DNA of 64,000 bases from Spirosoma lacussanchae (GCF_005870035.1 NZ_SWJG01000001.1:855639-919638), one strand, 5' to 3'. Counted from the stretch's first letter, positions 54,802-63,567 are shown. Notes: generated by a model not told the origin, from the letters alone. Made by a program: numbers and translations.

Positions 54802-55542
54802 TCAGAATCGACTGTTCATGCGGGCGAAGATGGCGTCGATTTCCGGACGGGAGGCCATACGATTAGTTTCCGAAGTGCCATAGCCAATCTCGGTTGCGCC
54901 AGTCTGCAGCCCGTTCATCATGGCATCGGCAAAGTCGCCGACGGGTACGCCGAAGGTATGCAGCCCCGGCCCGCCCAGATCGGTGTTTACGGCCGGCGGT
55001 ACCAGTTCAATAACCTCGATCGAGGTGTTGGCCAGTTGATGCCGCAGGGACATTGTGAACGAGTGCAGAGCTGCCTTGGTGGCGCTGTAGATCGGGGCAA
55101 ACGCGCCCGGTACGAAGGCGAGCCCCGACGTTACGTTGATAATGGCCGATTGCGGGTGTTGCTTCAGATGCGGAATAAACAGCGTGGCCAGGTGCAGCGG
55201 AGCTTCCAGATTGATGGCAATTTCCTGCTGACTCTCGCGCCAGTCGTTCTGGCTGTCGGCCAGCTGCATCCGACGCTGAATACCCGCGTTGTTGATCAGG
55301 ACATTAACCTGCGGAAAGTCGCTGCGAACCCAGTCGAGCAGTGCTATCCGTTCAGCCGCCTGGCCTACATCGCACTGGCGGGTGTGAAGCTGCGGGTGCT
55401 TTTGTTGGGCTTCCTGCAGCTTATCGGCGCGTCGGCCACAGACGATGACCTGGCTGCCTGCCTGAAGAAACCGCTCGGCCAGGGCCCAGCCAATGCCGGA
55501 GGCTCCGCCCGTAATCAGGACGGTGTTGTTTGACGTGTTCAT
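54802..55542 (-). CDS. Short-chain dehydrogenase/reductase (DltE-like)
   Basis: A 246-residue SDR. The NAD(P) loop is TGGASGIG (10-17), with CGRR at the end of strand 2 suggesting NADP. LINNAGIQRRM, catalytic Ser in VTSGLAFVP and YSATK (Tyr/Lys) are present. ELVPPAVNTDLGGPGLHTFG resembles the DltE-like group. The substrate is unknown. A 14-bp near-perfect hairpin at 55544-55575 sits directly before the start codon and could control initiation. Confidence 0.88.
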   Translation of the reverse strand: MNTSNNTVLITGGASGIGWALAERFLQAGSQVIVCGRRADKLQEAQQKHPQLHTRQCDVGQAAERIALLDWVRSDFPQVNVLINNAGIQRRMQLADSQNDWRESQQEIAINLEAPLHLATLFIPHLKQHPQSAIINVTSGLAFVPGAFAPIYSATKAALHSFTMSLRHQLANTSIEVIELVPPAVNTDLGGPGLHTFGVPVGDFADAMMNGLQTGATEIGYGTSETNRMASRPEIDAIFARMNSRF

Positions 55543-55543
55543 G

Positions 55544-55575
55544 GGGTAGTAGTCTTTATGGAAAGACCACTACCC
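55544..55575 (-). other. Hairpin directly upstream of SDR start codon
   Basis: gggtagtagtcttt (55544-55557) pairs with aaagaccactaccc (55562-55575) with one A-C mismatch and a 4-nt loop. It starts 2 bp before the ATG at 55542. No T tract on the coding strand. Confidence 0.6.
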
Positions 55576-55641
55576 GGACTTTTTGTTTGGTCCTGTTACC
55601 CGGACCTATGTTACGTTTCCGGAATGCCAGCGACTGACTCC

Positions 55642-56469
55642 TCAACCCGGCTTCCGTTTGTCGAAAAACTGCCGCATGAACAGGAGCTGGTAGCTTATGG
55701 CGGTATTCCAGTATGTCCAGTTATGCCCGCCGGGTCGGGTAATGTAGTCGTGGGCTATATTACGCTCCAGGAGTTTGTCGTGCAGGTTGTTGTTGACCCG
55801 GAAAAAGAAATCGTCGGTGCCGCAGTCGATAATCAGCGAGAGTGAGCCGGGAGTTAGCAGATGAAGCAGGTTGATGACCGTATGCTGCTCCCAGCGGTCA
55901 GGAAACTGGGCGTATGGACCCAGGCGTTTGGCAATGTCCCAGTTGTTCGGAAACGGTCGGATGTCGACTCCGCCACTCATGCTGCCAGCGGCTCCGAAAA
56001 CGTCCTGATGCCTGAACGCCAGGTACAGGCCGCCGTGTCCGCCCATACTCAGGCCCGTAATGGCCCGCCCCTGCCGGTCTTTTATGGTTTTATAATGGCT
56101 GTCGACCCAGGCTACCAGCTCGTTGGAGACGTAGGTTTCGTAGCGGAACGACGCATCGACGGGGCTATCGTAATACCAGCTGCCGTAGTTGCCGTCCGGG
56201 CAAACTACAATGATCCCGTTGGCGTCTACCGCCCGGCTCAGGGCGGGTGCTTTCTGAATCCAGTTGCTGTAGTTGCCGCTATAACCATGGAGCAGATAAA
56301 CGACCGGAAACTCGGCGCCGGTGGTATAGGCGTCGGGCGTGATCACCACGGCCCTGATCGTTTTTTTCATCGATGGGCTGTAGGTGTCGACGGTATCGAC
56401 TTTAGCGGCCCGGGCGTGGCCAGAAAACAGCAGAAAACAGAACAAAAGAAGTGCGCGGCTGACCGTCAT
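55642..56469 (-). CDS. Exported esterase, antigen 85/esterase-D-like
   Basis: A 275-residue alpha/beta esterase with a signal peptide (1-21). Nucleophile Ser141 is in TGLSMGGHGGLYLAFRHQDVFGAAGSMSG, with PVVYLLHGYSGNYSNWIQKAP before it and catalytic His in RPGGHNWTYWN. The group includes feruloyl and acetylxylan esterases and S-formylglutathione hydrolase relatives. It is read in the same direction as the chitinase-like gene 45 bp upstream, so a carbohydrate-ester role is plausible but unproven. Confidence 0.88.
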   Translation of the reverse strand: MTVSRALLLFCFLLFSGHARAAKVDTVDTYSPSMKKTIRAVVITPDAYTTGAEFPVVYLLHGYSGNYSNWIQKAPALSRAVDANGIIVVCPDGNYGSWYYDSPVDASFRYETYVSNELVAWVDSHYKTIKDRQGRAITGLSMGGHGGLYLAFRHQDVFGAAGSMSGGVDIRPFPNNWDIAKRLGPYAQFPDRWEQHTVINLLHLLTPGSLSLIIDCGTDDFFFRVNNNLHDKLLERNIAHDYITRPGGHNWTYWNTAISYQLLFMRQFFDKRKPG

Positions 56470-56514
56470 GGGGGGAGGGGGTAAGGGTATAGAAATAGAG
56501 GTTGCGGTGTGAGG

Positions 56515-57642
56515 TTATGGCTGGCGGAGCTGCCGGTCAATCTCGGTGAGCAGGTAGGTTTTAGGGTCGCTGGAGTACTCCCAGAACATGACGCCCGCCA
56601 GCCCTTTTTTTCTCACATACCGGCACTTGGCTTTCACCGATTCTTCGTCGTCGTAGGAGACGAAGCGTTTCAGATCGGCATTATAGAGGTAAGGCGCTTT
56701 GGCTTTTCGGTCCCAGTAGCGTTTGTAGGCCGGGTTGGTCAGTAAGCTGTCTTTGATGAACGTGTAGCCACCGCCCCGTTCTACCTTGGCGATGGTTCTG
56801 GGTTGGATTTTGGGGTTGTCTTGCTGAAGCTGCCAGGCCCGCCCGTAGAAGGCAATTCCCAGCAGGAGTTTACTGGCAGGTACGCCCGCTTTCTGGTACG
56901 CCTGTACGGCCCGGTCGCCCGATTGTTCGTTAGGTACCTGGCCCGTCGGGAATAGGTTGGTATGGTGCCCGGCCAGTGGCCCGCCCGTATAATGGTCGTA
57001 CGACATGATGTTGATGTAATCCAGATACTGCTGTGCCTGGCCCATGTCGGTATGGGTAAAGATGGCGTCGAAGCCGGGCAGGGCCGTGGTAACCAGATAG
57101 GGTTTGCCGGTCTGTTTCTGCAGATTGTTTAACTGGTCGCGCAGGGCTTTGAACAGCAGCGTAAAGTTTTGCCGGTCTTCGGGCCGAAAAACGTTGTCTT
57201 CGCCCTTCATACCCGGATACTCCCAGTCAATATCGACCCCATCGAGCTGGTATTGGCGCACGATGTCGACGGCCGAGGCTGCAAATGCTACGCGGGCGGT
57301 ATCGCTCAGCACCGCATCGGAAAAATTCTCGCTCCACGACCAGCCGCCAATCGAGATCAGAATTTTCAGGTCGGGATTGCGCTGCTTGAGGTTGTTCAGT
57401 TTCCGGAAGTTGGTCGAGTCGGTAGCCAGGTTATGCAGCCAGGCGCGGTTATTTCGCACATCGACGAAGGCGTAGTTGATATGGGTCAGTTTTTCGACCG
57501 CAATCTGGTCGGTGTTGACCAGCCCCCGGAAGCCGCCAACGTAGGCCAGCACGATAGGTTTGGTTGTTGGGCCGGGGGCCAGACCTGCGCCAAGAAGCGC
57601 GCTGATGAACAGTAACGTGAGTACGTAAGAAGGGCGAAGCAT
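56515..57642 (-). CDS. Glycoside hydrolase family 18 (chitinase-like), exported
   Basis: A 375-residue (beta/alpha)8 enzyme. The catalytic DxxDxDxE is DGVDIDWE, with Glu141. SIGGWSWSENF, YINIMSYDHYTGG and a C-terminal GVMFWEYSSDP are family landmarks. Signal peptide begins MLRPSYVLTLLFISALLGAGLA; this ATG at 57642 is chosen over one 22 codons upstream. It hydrolyses beta-1,4-linked GlcNAc polymers, or peptidoglycan-like glycans, with substrate assistance. The esterase gene follows 45 bp downstream, suggesting an operon. Confidence 0.92.
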   Translation of the reverse strand: MLRPSYVLTLLFISALLGAGLAPGPTTKPIVLAYVGGFRGLVNTDQIAVEKLTHINYAFVDVRNNRAWLHNLATDSTNFRKLNNLKQRNPDLKILISIGGWSWSENFSDAVLSDTARVAFAASAVDIVRQYQLDGVDIDWEYPGMKGEDNVFRPEDRQNFTLLFKALRDQLNNLQKQTGKPYLVTTALPGFDAIFTHTDMGQAQQYLDYINIMSYDHYTGGPLAGHHTNLFPTGQVPNEQSGDRAVQAYQKAGVPASKLLLGIAFYGRAWQLQQDNPKIQPRTIAKVERGGGYTFIKDSLLTNPAYKRYWDRKAKAPYLYNADLKRFVSYDDEESVKAKCRYVRKKGLAGVMFWEYSSDPKTYLLTEIDRQLRQP

Positions 57643-57760
57643 ACTGTGTGAGTTAGGGAAATGCCGGTTGCGGGCGGGCAAAAATGCGAATAAAATGGGT
57701 TGTCGCAATCACCCCCTCAACTTGTCCTGATCACACAGCAAGGGCCCTGGCGGGGATGGG

Positions 57761-57768
57761 TACCTTTG
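57761..57768 (+). promoter_or_regulatory. -7 promoter element of VOC-family gene
   Basis: TACCTTTG, predicting a start near 57774 and a leader of about 23 nt for the gene at 57797. Confidence 0.65.
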
Positions 57769-57796
57769 TCCAGCACAAAATCAAACAACAACTACT

Positions 57797-58210
57797 ATGG
57801 CAACCAAAATTTTTGTGAACCTACCCGTTCGTGACCTGAATCGGTCGGTCGAGTTTTTTACGGGGGTCGGCTTCCGCTTCGACGCCCGCTTTTCGGACGA
57901 GAAAGCGGCCTGCATGATCATCAGCGACGACATTTTCGCCATGCTGCTGGTCGACAGTTTCTTTACAACTTTCACTCCTAAAGAACTGGCCGACACCTCT
58001 AAAACGACGGAAGTAATCGTGGCGTTGTCGGCCGATAGCCGCGAGCAGGTCGACACCCTGGTCGATCGGGCCATGGCTGGCGGAGCTACCCCCGCCGGGG
58101 AGCCTCACGATGAGAGCTTTATGTACTACCGGAGCTTCTTCGACCTCGACGGTCATCATTGGGAGGTAAACTACATGGAGATGCCGGAAGACGGGCAGGC
58201 GACCGAGTAA
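57797..58210 (+). CDS. VOC/glyoxalase-fold protein
   Basis: A 137-residue vicinal-oxygen-chelate protein. It begins with KIFVNLPVRDLNRSVEFFTGVGFRFDARFSDEKAACMIIS, and the second beta-alpha-beta-beta-beta module ends in SFFDLDGHHWEVNYM, where metal-binding Glu/His are retained. The group includes PhnB-like and glyoxalase-like proteins, often dimeric. A specific substrate is not assignable. A strong bidirectional terminator follows. Confidence 0.88.
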   Translation: MATKIFVNLPVRDLNRSVEFFTGVGFRFDARFSDEKAACMIISDDIFAMLLVDSFFTTFTPKELADTSKTTEVIVALSADSREQVDTLVDRAMAGGATPAGEPHDESFMYYRSFFDLDGHHWEVNYMEMPEDGQATE

Positions 58211-58226
58211 GGCATGTTGGTAAAGC

Positions 58227-58268
58227 AAAAAGACCAGCGTTGGGAAGTACACCGACGCTGGTCTTTTT
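58227..58268. terminator. Bidirectional terminator between convergent VOC and SUI1 genes
   Basis: Perfect 14-bp stem aaaaagaccagcgt (58227-58240) / acgctggtcttttt (58255-58268) with A and T tracts on both sides. Confidence 0.88.
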
Positions 58269-58341
58269 TACGTTCCCGTAGCCGATGCCGGTTACGTATA
58301 GTGTGTATCGTTCCGGACTGGATCGGGCCAGCGGGATGGAT

Positions 58342-58677
58342 TTATCCGCCGGCTTTTTTGGATTTATAGCCTTTATTAGTCAGCCAGGCCAGAACTTTGT
58401 CGCGGTGGTCGCCCTGAATCAGGATTTCGTCGTCTTTAGCGGAGCCGCCCGATCCGCAGGCTGCTTTGAGTTGTTTGCCCAGCTCGGCCAGGTCGGCTTC
58501 GCTGCCGATAAATTCCCGAACAGCCGTAACCACTTTGTTGCCCCCCAGCTTAACCAGCCATATTTTCAGGTTCTGCTGGGCGGGCGGCAGGGTTTCGGCC
58601 GGTGGTTGTTCATCGGCCTGGTAGTTGAAATCCGGGTTGGTCGAGTAGACAACCCCGGAGCGGTTTTTCTTGCTCAT
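58342..58677 (-). CDS. SUI1/YciH-family translation factor-like protein
   Basis: A 111-residue protein. The C-terminal SUI1/eIF1 domain is LKIWLVKLGGNKVVTAVREFIGSEADLAELGKQLKAACGSGGSAKDDEILIQGDHRDKVLAWLTNKGYK. An unstructured Pro-rich N-terminus precedes it. Bacterial YciH relatives may influence translation-start selection. Its -7 box lies 4 nt before the ATG, hinting at a leaderless transcript. Confidence 0.92.
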   Translation of the reverse strand: MSKKNRSGVVYSTNPDFNYQADEQPPAETLPPAQQNLKIWLVKLGGNKVVTAVREFIGSEADLAELGKQLKAACGSGGSAKDDEILIQGDHRDKVLAWLTNKGYKSKKAGG

Positions 58678-58681
58678 AGTA

Positions 58682-58689
58682 CAAAACTA
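58682..58689 (-). promoter_or_regulatory. -7 promoter element abutting the SUI1-gene start
   Basis: Minus-strand TAGTTTTG ends 4 nt before the ATG at 58677. It is the third start-adjacent promoter in the window. Confidence 0.55.
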
Positions 58690-58737
58690 ATCGGTTCTGC
58701 CGACAGCTTCTCTTCCATCTACCGGTCCCGTTTTGGT

Positions 58738-59517
58738 TTATAGCTCGAGCAATTGCCGCACGGTATCGCCATACGTGCTTCCTGTGGTTAGTTTCGTGCT
58801 TTTTTTATCGCTCATGGCCAGGAGGTACTTGCCGTCGAAATGGCGGTGGACTTCTGAGATCTTTTGCCGGTTAACCAGCACCGACCGGCTGACGCGCACG
58901 AATGTATCGGGTAGTTTTTCGGCCAGGGCCGTCAGGGTGTAGCTGGTCAGAAACTTCTGCCCGTCTACGGTCGACAGAAAAACGTATTTCTCTTCGGCTT
59001 CGAAGAAGGCAATGTCGGAGAGCGGCACGAGCCGGATTTTTTCGCCGGTTTTGACCGAGATAGAATAGATTTCTTTTTTGGGCTGCATCTGGGCCAGCAG
59101 GCGCATCACGCTTTCGGTCATCGGATTGCTTCGGCTCTCGGGCTCGTTCCGCTCGACCAGCGCCCGAATTTTCTGAGCGGTTCGGGCCAGCCGTTCGGCT
59201 TCGATCGGCTTGAGCAGGTAATCGACCGAGTTCTCCTCAAACGCCCGGATCGCGTACTGGTCATAGGCGGTGGCGAATATGACCATGGGCATGGCGGTGA
59301 GTTTGGAAAGCATCTCGAACCCATTGAGTAACGGCATTTCGATGTCCAGAAAAATAACGTCGGGTTGCCGGGTCTCGATAAGCGTCAGACCCTCGGCGCC
59401 GTTGGTTGCATCGCCAATAACGGTAAAGGTATCGCTGTGTTTATCCAATAGGCGTCGTAAGCGGCTGATAGCCAGTGGTTCGTCGTCGATGAGTAAGGTC
59501 TTGAGGGGAAATGGCAT
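58738..59517 (-). CDS. LytTR-family response regulator
   Basis: A 259-residue LytR/AlgR-type regulator. The receiver domain has the acidic pair DDE (11-13), phospho-acceptor Asp58 in VIFLDIEMPLLNGFE and Lys in DYLLKPIEAERL. The LytTR DNA-binding domain (about 153-258) shows VKTGEKIRLVPLSDIAFFEAEEKYVFLST, LPDTFVRVSRSVLVNRQKISEVHRHFDGKYLLAM. It lies 41 bp after the LytS-type kinase on the same strand and is its likely partner. Confidence 0.93.
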   Translation of the reverse strand: MPFPLKTLLIDDEPLAISRLRRLLDKHSDTFTVIGDATNGAEGLTLIETRQPDVIFLDIEMPLLNGFEMLSKLTAMPMVIFATAYDQYAIRAFEENSVDYLLKPIEAERLARTAQKIRALVERNEPESRSNPMTESVMRLLAQMQPKKEIYSISVKTGEKIRLVPLSDIAFFEAEEKYVFLSTVDGQKFLTSYTLTALAEKLPDTFVRVSRSVLVNRQKISEVHRHFDGKYLLAMSDKKSTKLTTGSTYGDTVRQLLEL

Positions 59518-59558
59518 AAGGCTGGTGAAGCTAATCGGGAAATAAAAAGGGTAGGTGA

Positions 59559-61034
59559 TTAGTGAACCTCCGATATGGAGAATGACGGGTCGTTATGGAC
59601 AAGTTTTGCCATTTTTATGGACAGCAGCACCTGCTTGAGCGGCCAGTTCTGCAACTCCACCCGGGCGTCGTCGCCGTAGAGCAGTTTTAGTTTGTCCTGG
59701 ATACTGCGCAAGCCGTAGCCGCCACTCATCTCGTCGGGAAAGGCCGGGCCGTTATCATGAACGCAAAGGTGTAACTCCCCCGTTTTTTCATAAATACGGA
59801 CATCGATGCGGCCCGAATCGGCACGTTTGGCGATGCCATGTTTGATGGCGTTTTCGACGATGGGCTGGAGCAAAAACTGCGGTAGTTTAAGATCGATCAG
59901 GTTGGGTTCGGATACCTCAACGCTGAACGCCAGCCGGTTGCCGAACCGAACCTGCTCCACTTTGAGGTACGTTCGGACCATCTCGAGTTCATCGGCCAGG
60001 CTGGCAAACAACTCGCCTTCGCGCCCCGTCGAATAGCGGAACAGTTTGGAGAGCAGCAACGTCATTTCTTCGGCTTTGTCGGGGTCGTCATGAACCAGGC
60101 TGGCAATGCTGTTGAGCGCGTTGTAGAGAAAATGGGGGTTGATCTTGGCCTGCAGGGCATCCAGTTCGGCGCGGGTTTTCAGTTTTTCCATGTTCAGGAG
60201 CTGGAACTCCTGTTCGGAGAGCTTGCGGGTCAGCTGCCGGCCCTGTTGCAGCACGTATAAGAAAACGTTGGCTATCAGGACATCCGCTATCAGATAGATG
60301 TGCCAGGGCGCGTTGGTATTATTGTAATCGGGACGTTTGCTCAGTTCGGTGAGGACCTCTCTTCCTAACCAGTAATAGATAACGGTACTAATAGTCATGA
60401 CCGAAGCCAATACCGCAATACTCACGATCAGGTGCCGTTTCCAGACTGTAGTAAACCGACGGGTGAGCCAGCCCAGCAAGCCCCAGGTAACCAGAAAGGT
60501 AGCGATGCCATCGGCAATATTCTGGGCGATCACAAACCGGTACAGGTCGGCAATACAGTCGTCGGTAGCCGTAGCAATCAGGTTGGTGAAGTAAATGATC
60601 CCGCTGGCTCCGTACACCAGCAGGGCCCCCAAAATCATACCGATCAGGGTTCCCCAACCGGGTTTCTGCAGGATGGTGGTGAGCGTAATGGGCTCCCGGC
60701 GCGGATTGGGCTGGTACGAACTTCGGCCCGAAAAGTTGAACGAAGCGCCTTCTACGTTGGCACTGGTGAGGTCAACCTGCTGAAGTTCGCAGTAGTTCAG
60801 GTTAGCTTCGTAGAGGTCTGCGTCGGTAAAGTCTGCGCCGGTCAGGTTGGAGAAGCTTAGGTTAGCGTTGCGAAGGACAGTTCCTCTGAAATTGGCCCGG
60901 GTCAGGTTAGAAAAGCTCAGGTCGGCCCCCGTCATGTCGAGGCCGCTAAAGTCGAAATTAGCCAGATCGGACCCGCGCAGCTTGAGCCGCTTGCCATTTC
61001 TGCCAATCGTACCGATAAGTTGTTCGCGGGTCAT
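59559..61034 (-). CDS. LytS-type histidine kinase with N-terminal pentapeptide repeats
   Basis: A 491-residue fusion. Residues about 18-103 are pentapeptide repeats of the A(D/N)LxX kind (GSDLANFDFSGLDMTGADLSFSNLTRANFRGTVLRNANLSFSNLTGADFTDADLYEANLN), folding as a right-handed beta-helix. Four or so membrane helices follow (about 128-152, 167-190, 201-223, 246-263). The His_kinase domain has His301 in ALQAKINPHFLYNALNSI, with N-box ENAIKHGI and G-box GGYGLRSIQDKLKLLYG. It phosphorylates the LytTR regulator encoded next. The repeat domain faces the cytosol if the N-terminus is inside. Confidence 0.93.
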   Translation of the reverse strand: MTREQLIGTIGRNGKRLKLRGSDLANFDFSGLDMTGADLSFSNLTRANFRGTVLRNANLSFSNLTGADFTDADLYEANLNYCELQQVDLTSANVEGASFNFSGRSSYQPNPRREPITLTTILQKPGWGTLIGMILGALLVYGASGIIYFTNLIATATDDCIADLYRFVIAQNIADGIATFLVTWGLLGWLTRRFTTVWKRHLIVSIAVLASVMTISTVIYYWLGREVLTELSKRPDYNNTNAPWHIYLIADVLIANVFLYVLQQGRQLTRKLSEQEFQLLNMEKLKTRAELDALQAKINPHFLYNALNSIASLVHDDPDKAEEMTLLLSKLFRYSTGREGELFASLADELEMVRTYLKVEQVRFGNRLAFSVEVSEPNLIDLKLPQFLLQPIVENAIKHGIAKRADSGRIDVRIYEKTGELHLCVHDNGPAFPDEMSGGYGLRSIQDKLKLLYGDDARVELQNWPLKQVLLSIKMAKLVHNDPSFSISEVH

Positions 61035-61490
61035 AGGTTGGAAGATAGTCTTCGGTTGTTCATACTCAGAAAGGGGGTGTATCGCATTTCATAATGATAG
61101 CGTGGCAGGCTAGATCCTGGAAACTGGTTGCTCAGCAGGCAGGGGGCTGGCTGACACTCCTGTCGGAATGAGGTTGCTGGCCGGTCTAAAAATAGTCTAT
61201 TTTCGGTGGCCTGCTTCGGCCCGGTTTGCCCGAAGTACCGATAGGATCGACGCAGGAAGAGGGTTCCGGCCGGAAAGTAATAAAGAATACCGGCGGATAC
61301 GAAATTGACCAGGTTCATGAAAAGCACGGCGTATAGTCGGTTTGTGCAGGTCTCGACAGTCATAAAACTACTTCATGGTCAGCCGGCAGCGGAGTCTTTT
61401 CTGACGAACGCCCGAATGCCGGGAGTGAAATCAGTTAGGGTGCTGACGAAGTTATTTCGTAGTATTGGCTACAAAACCAATTTGCCGCCC
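61035..61490. other. 456-bp spacer between kinase and LutC-like genes
   Basis: Divergent region. No strong gene was seen; one minus-strand frame (61031-61363) with a hydrophobic start overlaps the kinase start by 4 bp but looks unlike its neighbours. No consensus promoter was found for the kinase. Confidence 0.5.
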
Positions 61491-62081
61491 ATGACGACCG
61501 CCCGAGATACCATGCTTGCCCGCATCCGGCAGAACAAGCCGGAGCCTTTACCGCTTCCCGATGTACCAACCTTCGTGAACGAAGCCGACGATCTGAGCGA
61601 CCGGTTCGAGAAAGCGCTGGCTTTTGTGGGCGGTCAACTGGCCGATCTTCAGGCCACCCCGGCCTCGCTGGTTGGTTTTCTGCAAAAAACCTTTCCAGAC
61701 GCTCAGCGGATTGCCTCATCGGTGCCTTTGCCGGGGCTGGCTCTGGTACCGGTTGGGCCAGATACCGACAAACAGGTGCTCGAACAGATTGACGTGGCCG
61801 TTTTACGGGGCGATTTTGCCGTTGCGGAGAACGCGGCCATCTGGGTACCGGAGGCCTCAATGCTGCACCGGGCTTTGCCGTTCATTACCCAGTACCTGGT
61901 GCTGGTGGTTGACCGCGACGCGCTCGTTCCCAACATGCACGTAGCCTACGAACGCCTTGACCGGTCCCGGCTCACCTACGGAACATTTATTGCCGGCCCA
62001 TCGAAGACCGCCGATATCGAACAGTCGCTGGTCATTGGAGCGCACGGCGCCCGGAGTCTGACCGTCGTGTTACCCGAATAA
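61491..62081 (+). CDS. LUD-domain protein (LutC/YkgG-like)
   Basis: A 196-residue protein beginning MTTARDTMLARIRQNKPEPLPLPDVPTF, the LutC-type start. The LUD domain shows VPLPGLALVPVGPDTDKQVLEQIDVAVLRGDFAVAENAAIWVPE, and TYGTFIAGPSKTADIEQSLVIGAHGARSLTVVL at the end, with the conserved GPSxTADIExxLVxGxHGP-like signature. LutC usually works with LutA and LutB to oxidise lactate, but neither is adjacent here. ATG at 61491 is chosen over an upstream frame. Confidence 0.88.
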   Translation: MTTARDTMLARIRQNKPEPLPLPDVPTFVNEADDLSDRFEKALAFVGGQLADLQATPASLVGFLQKTFPDAQRIASSVPLPGLALVPVGPDTDKQVLEQIDVAVLRGDFAVAENAAIWVPEASMLHRALPFITQYLVLVVDRDALVPNMHVAYERLDRSRLTYGTFIAGPSKTADIEQSLVIGAHGARSLTVVLPE

Positions 62082-62142
62082 CCGGGCGACTTAACATTTA
62101 CCTAATCCAGTTGTTACTGTCGTAGTATTAACCCTGACTTCT

Positions 62143-62682
62143 TTGACAACGACGTTGATTACGTTCGATTTAACCCTGGGTCGGCTTCGCCCCTGGCGCG
62201 AGGGCGACGAAGATTCGCTAACACACCACGCCAGTAACCGGCGTATCTGGAACAATGTCCGTGACTTTTTCCCGTACCCATACACGCCCCGCGATGCGCA
62301 TTCGTGGGTTCGGTCCAACAAATCGTACCAGCAGCCCAACAATCTGGCGGTTGAAGTTGACGGACAGGCGGTTGGGAATATCGGGTTTACGGTAAAAGAT
62401 GATATTTACCGCTACAACGCCGAGATCGGCTACTGGCTCAGCGAAGAATACTGGGGGCGGGGCATCATGACCGAGGCCGTGCCGATCATGACCGATTACA
62501 TCTTCAGTAATTTTCAGGTCAATCGAATCTTTGCCTGCGTGCTGGAAGGCAATATAGGCTCTATGCGGGTGCTGGAGTCGGCCGGGTACCGGCACGAAGC
62601 AATCCATAAGAAAGCCGCCGTCAAGAACAACCAGTACCTGGATGAGCATGTCTTTGCCATCCTGCGGGCTGAACGGGCGTAA
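62143..62682 (+). CDS. GNAT acetyltransferase, RimJ/RimL type
   Basis: A 179-residue acetyltransferase of the ribosomal-protein RimJ/RimL-like group: LGRLRPWREGDEDSLTHHASNRRIWNNVRDFFPYPYTPRDAHSWVRSN, then IGYWLSEEYWGRGIMTEAVPIMTDYIF and RIFACVLEGNIGSMRVLESAGYRHEAIHKKAA. The start is TTG at 62143 because no ATG exists before the conserved region. It lies just ahead of the cmk gene, separated by a GC-rich hairpin. Confidence 0.87.
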   Translation: MTTTLITFDLTLGRLRPWREGDEDSLTHHASNRRIWNNVRDFFPYPYTPRDAHSWVRSNKSYQQPNNLAVEVDGQAVGNIGFTVKDDIYRYNAEIGYWLSEEYWGRGIMTEAVPIMTDYIFSNFQVNRIFACVLEGNIGSMRVLESAGYRHEAIHKKAAVKNNQYLDEHVFAILRAERA

Positions 62683-62697
62683 GTGCCTGTGGGCTGG

Positions 62698-62755
62698 GGC
62701 CTGGAGCCTGGGGTACGGTCTACTTCCCCAGGCTCCGGGCCCGCTGCTTTTTCCC
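62698..62755 (+). terminator. Terminator between GNAT and cmk genes
   Basis: Perfect 11-bp stem ggagcctgggg (62703-62713) / ccccaggctcc (62726-62736), followed by a T run. Confidence 0.7.
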
Positions 62756-62814
62756 CTTTGCTTTTTTTGTGGTTATTTTGCCAAAACATTACCGCTTCGG
62801 CGGGTTCTTATTAC

Positions 62815-63519
62815 ATGCCGAAGATAGTTATCGCGATTGACGGGTATTCGAGCTGTGGCAAAAGTACCACCGCTAAAGCTGTGGCCGCCCGCATGGGCTA
62901 CGGCTATATTGATACCGGGGCTATGTACCGGGCTGTAAGCCTGTTCTTCACGCAGGAACGTATTGCGCTTTCCAACCATAAAGAAGTAGTAGCTGCCCTC
63001 GACAGAGTTCATATCACCTTCAACCACAACCCTCGTACCGGCAAGAACGAGACGTGCCTGAACGGCCTCAACGTAGAAGGAGAGATTCGGACCATGTATA
63101 TCTCAAACATTGTCAGCGAGGTAAGCGCCATCCCCGAAGTGCGCTGGGCCATGGTCGCTCAGCAGCAGAAAATGGGTCGTAAACGAGGTGTGGTCATGGA
63201 TGGCCGGGATATCGGAACCAAGGTATTTCCCGATGCAGAGGTAAAGGTGTTCATGACGGCAGATACCTACATCAGGGCCAAACGCCGACAACAGGAGCTG
63301 CTTGAAAAAGGCGACATGGTCAACCTTGACGATATCATTAAAAATATTGAGAAGCGCGACCTGATTGATACGACCCGCTTAGAAAGTCCACTCATGCAGG
63401 CACCTGATGCGGCCCTGCTGGATACATCGCACATGACCATCGAAGAGCAGGTCGACTGGGTCATCGAGCAGGCCGACCGACGCCTGTCTGAACTCCATCG
63501 GCAGAAAGCAATAAAGTGA
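62815..63519 (+). CDS. cmk: Cytidylate kinase
   Basis: A 234-residue NMP kinase phosphorylating CMP/dCMP. The P loop is GYSSCGKSTTAK (about 10-21), followed by YGYIDTGAMYRAVSLFF, VMDGRDIGTKVFPDAEVKVFMTAD and ERRQ-like KRRQQELLEKGD. The end carries DTSHMTIEEQVDWVIEQ. ATG at 62815 starts MPKIVIAIDG and is preferred over an upstream frame at 62683 that overlaps the terminator region. Confidence 0.93.
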   Translation: MPKIVIAIDGYSSCGKSTTAKAVAARMGYGYIDTGAMYRAVSLFFTQERIALSNHKEVVAALDRVHITFNHNPRTGKNETCLNGLNVEGEIRTMYISNIVSEVSAIPEVRWAMVAQQQKMGRKRGVVMDGRDIGTKVFPDAEVKVFMTADTYIRAKRRQQELLEKGDMVNLDDIIKNIEKRDLIDTTRLESPLMQAPDAALLDTSHMTIEEQVDWVIEQADRRLSELHRQKAIK

Positions 63520-63567
63520 GCCAGTAAGAATGTGTAGGGGAGAATGAATAATGTATAATAAATAAGT

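Noticed and set aside
61031..61363. Minus-strand 110-residue open frame overlapping the kinase start by 4 bp
   Set aside because: The 4-bp overlap and hydrophobic start are suggestive, but the rest has unusual composition, no family and no promoter; I kept it only as spacer content.
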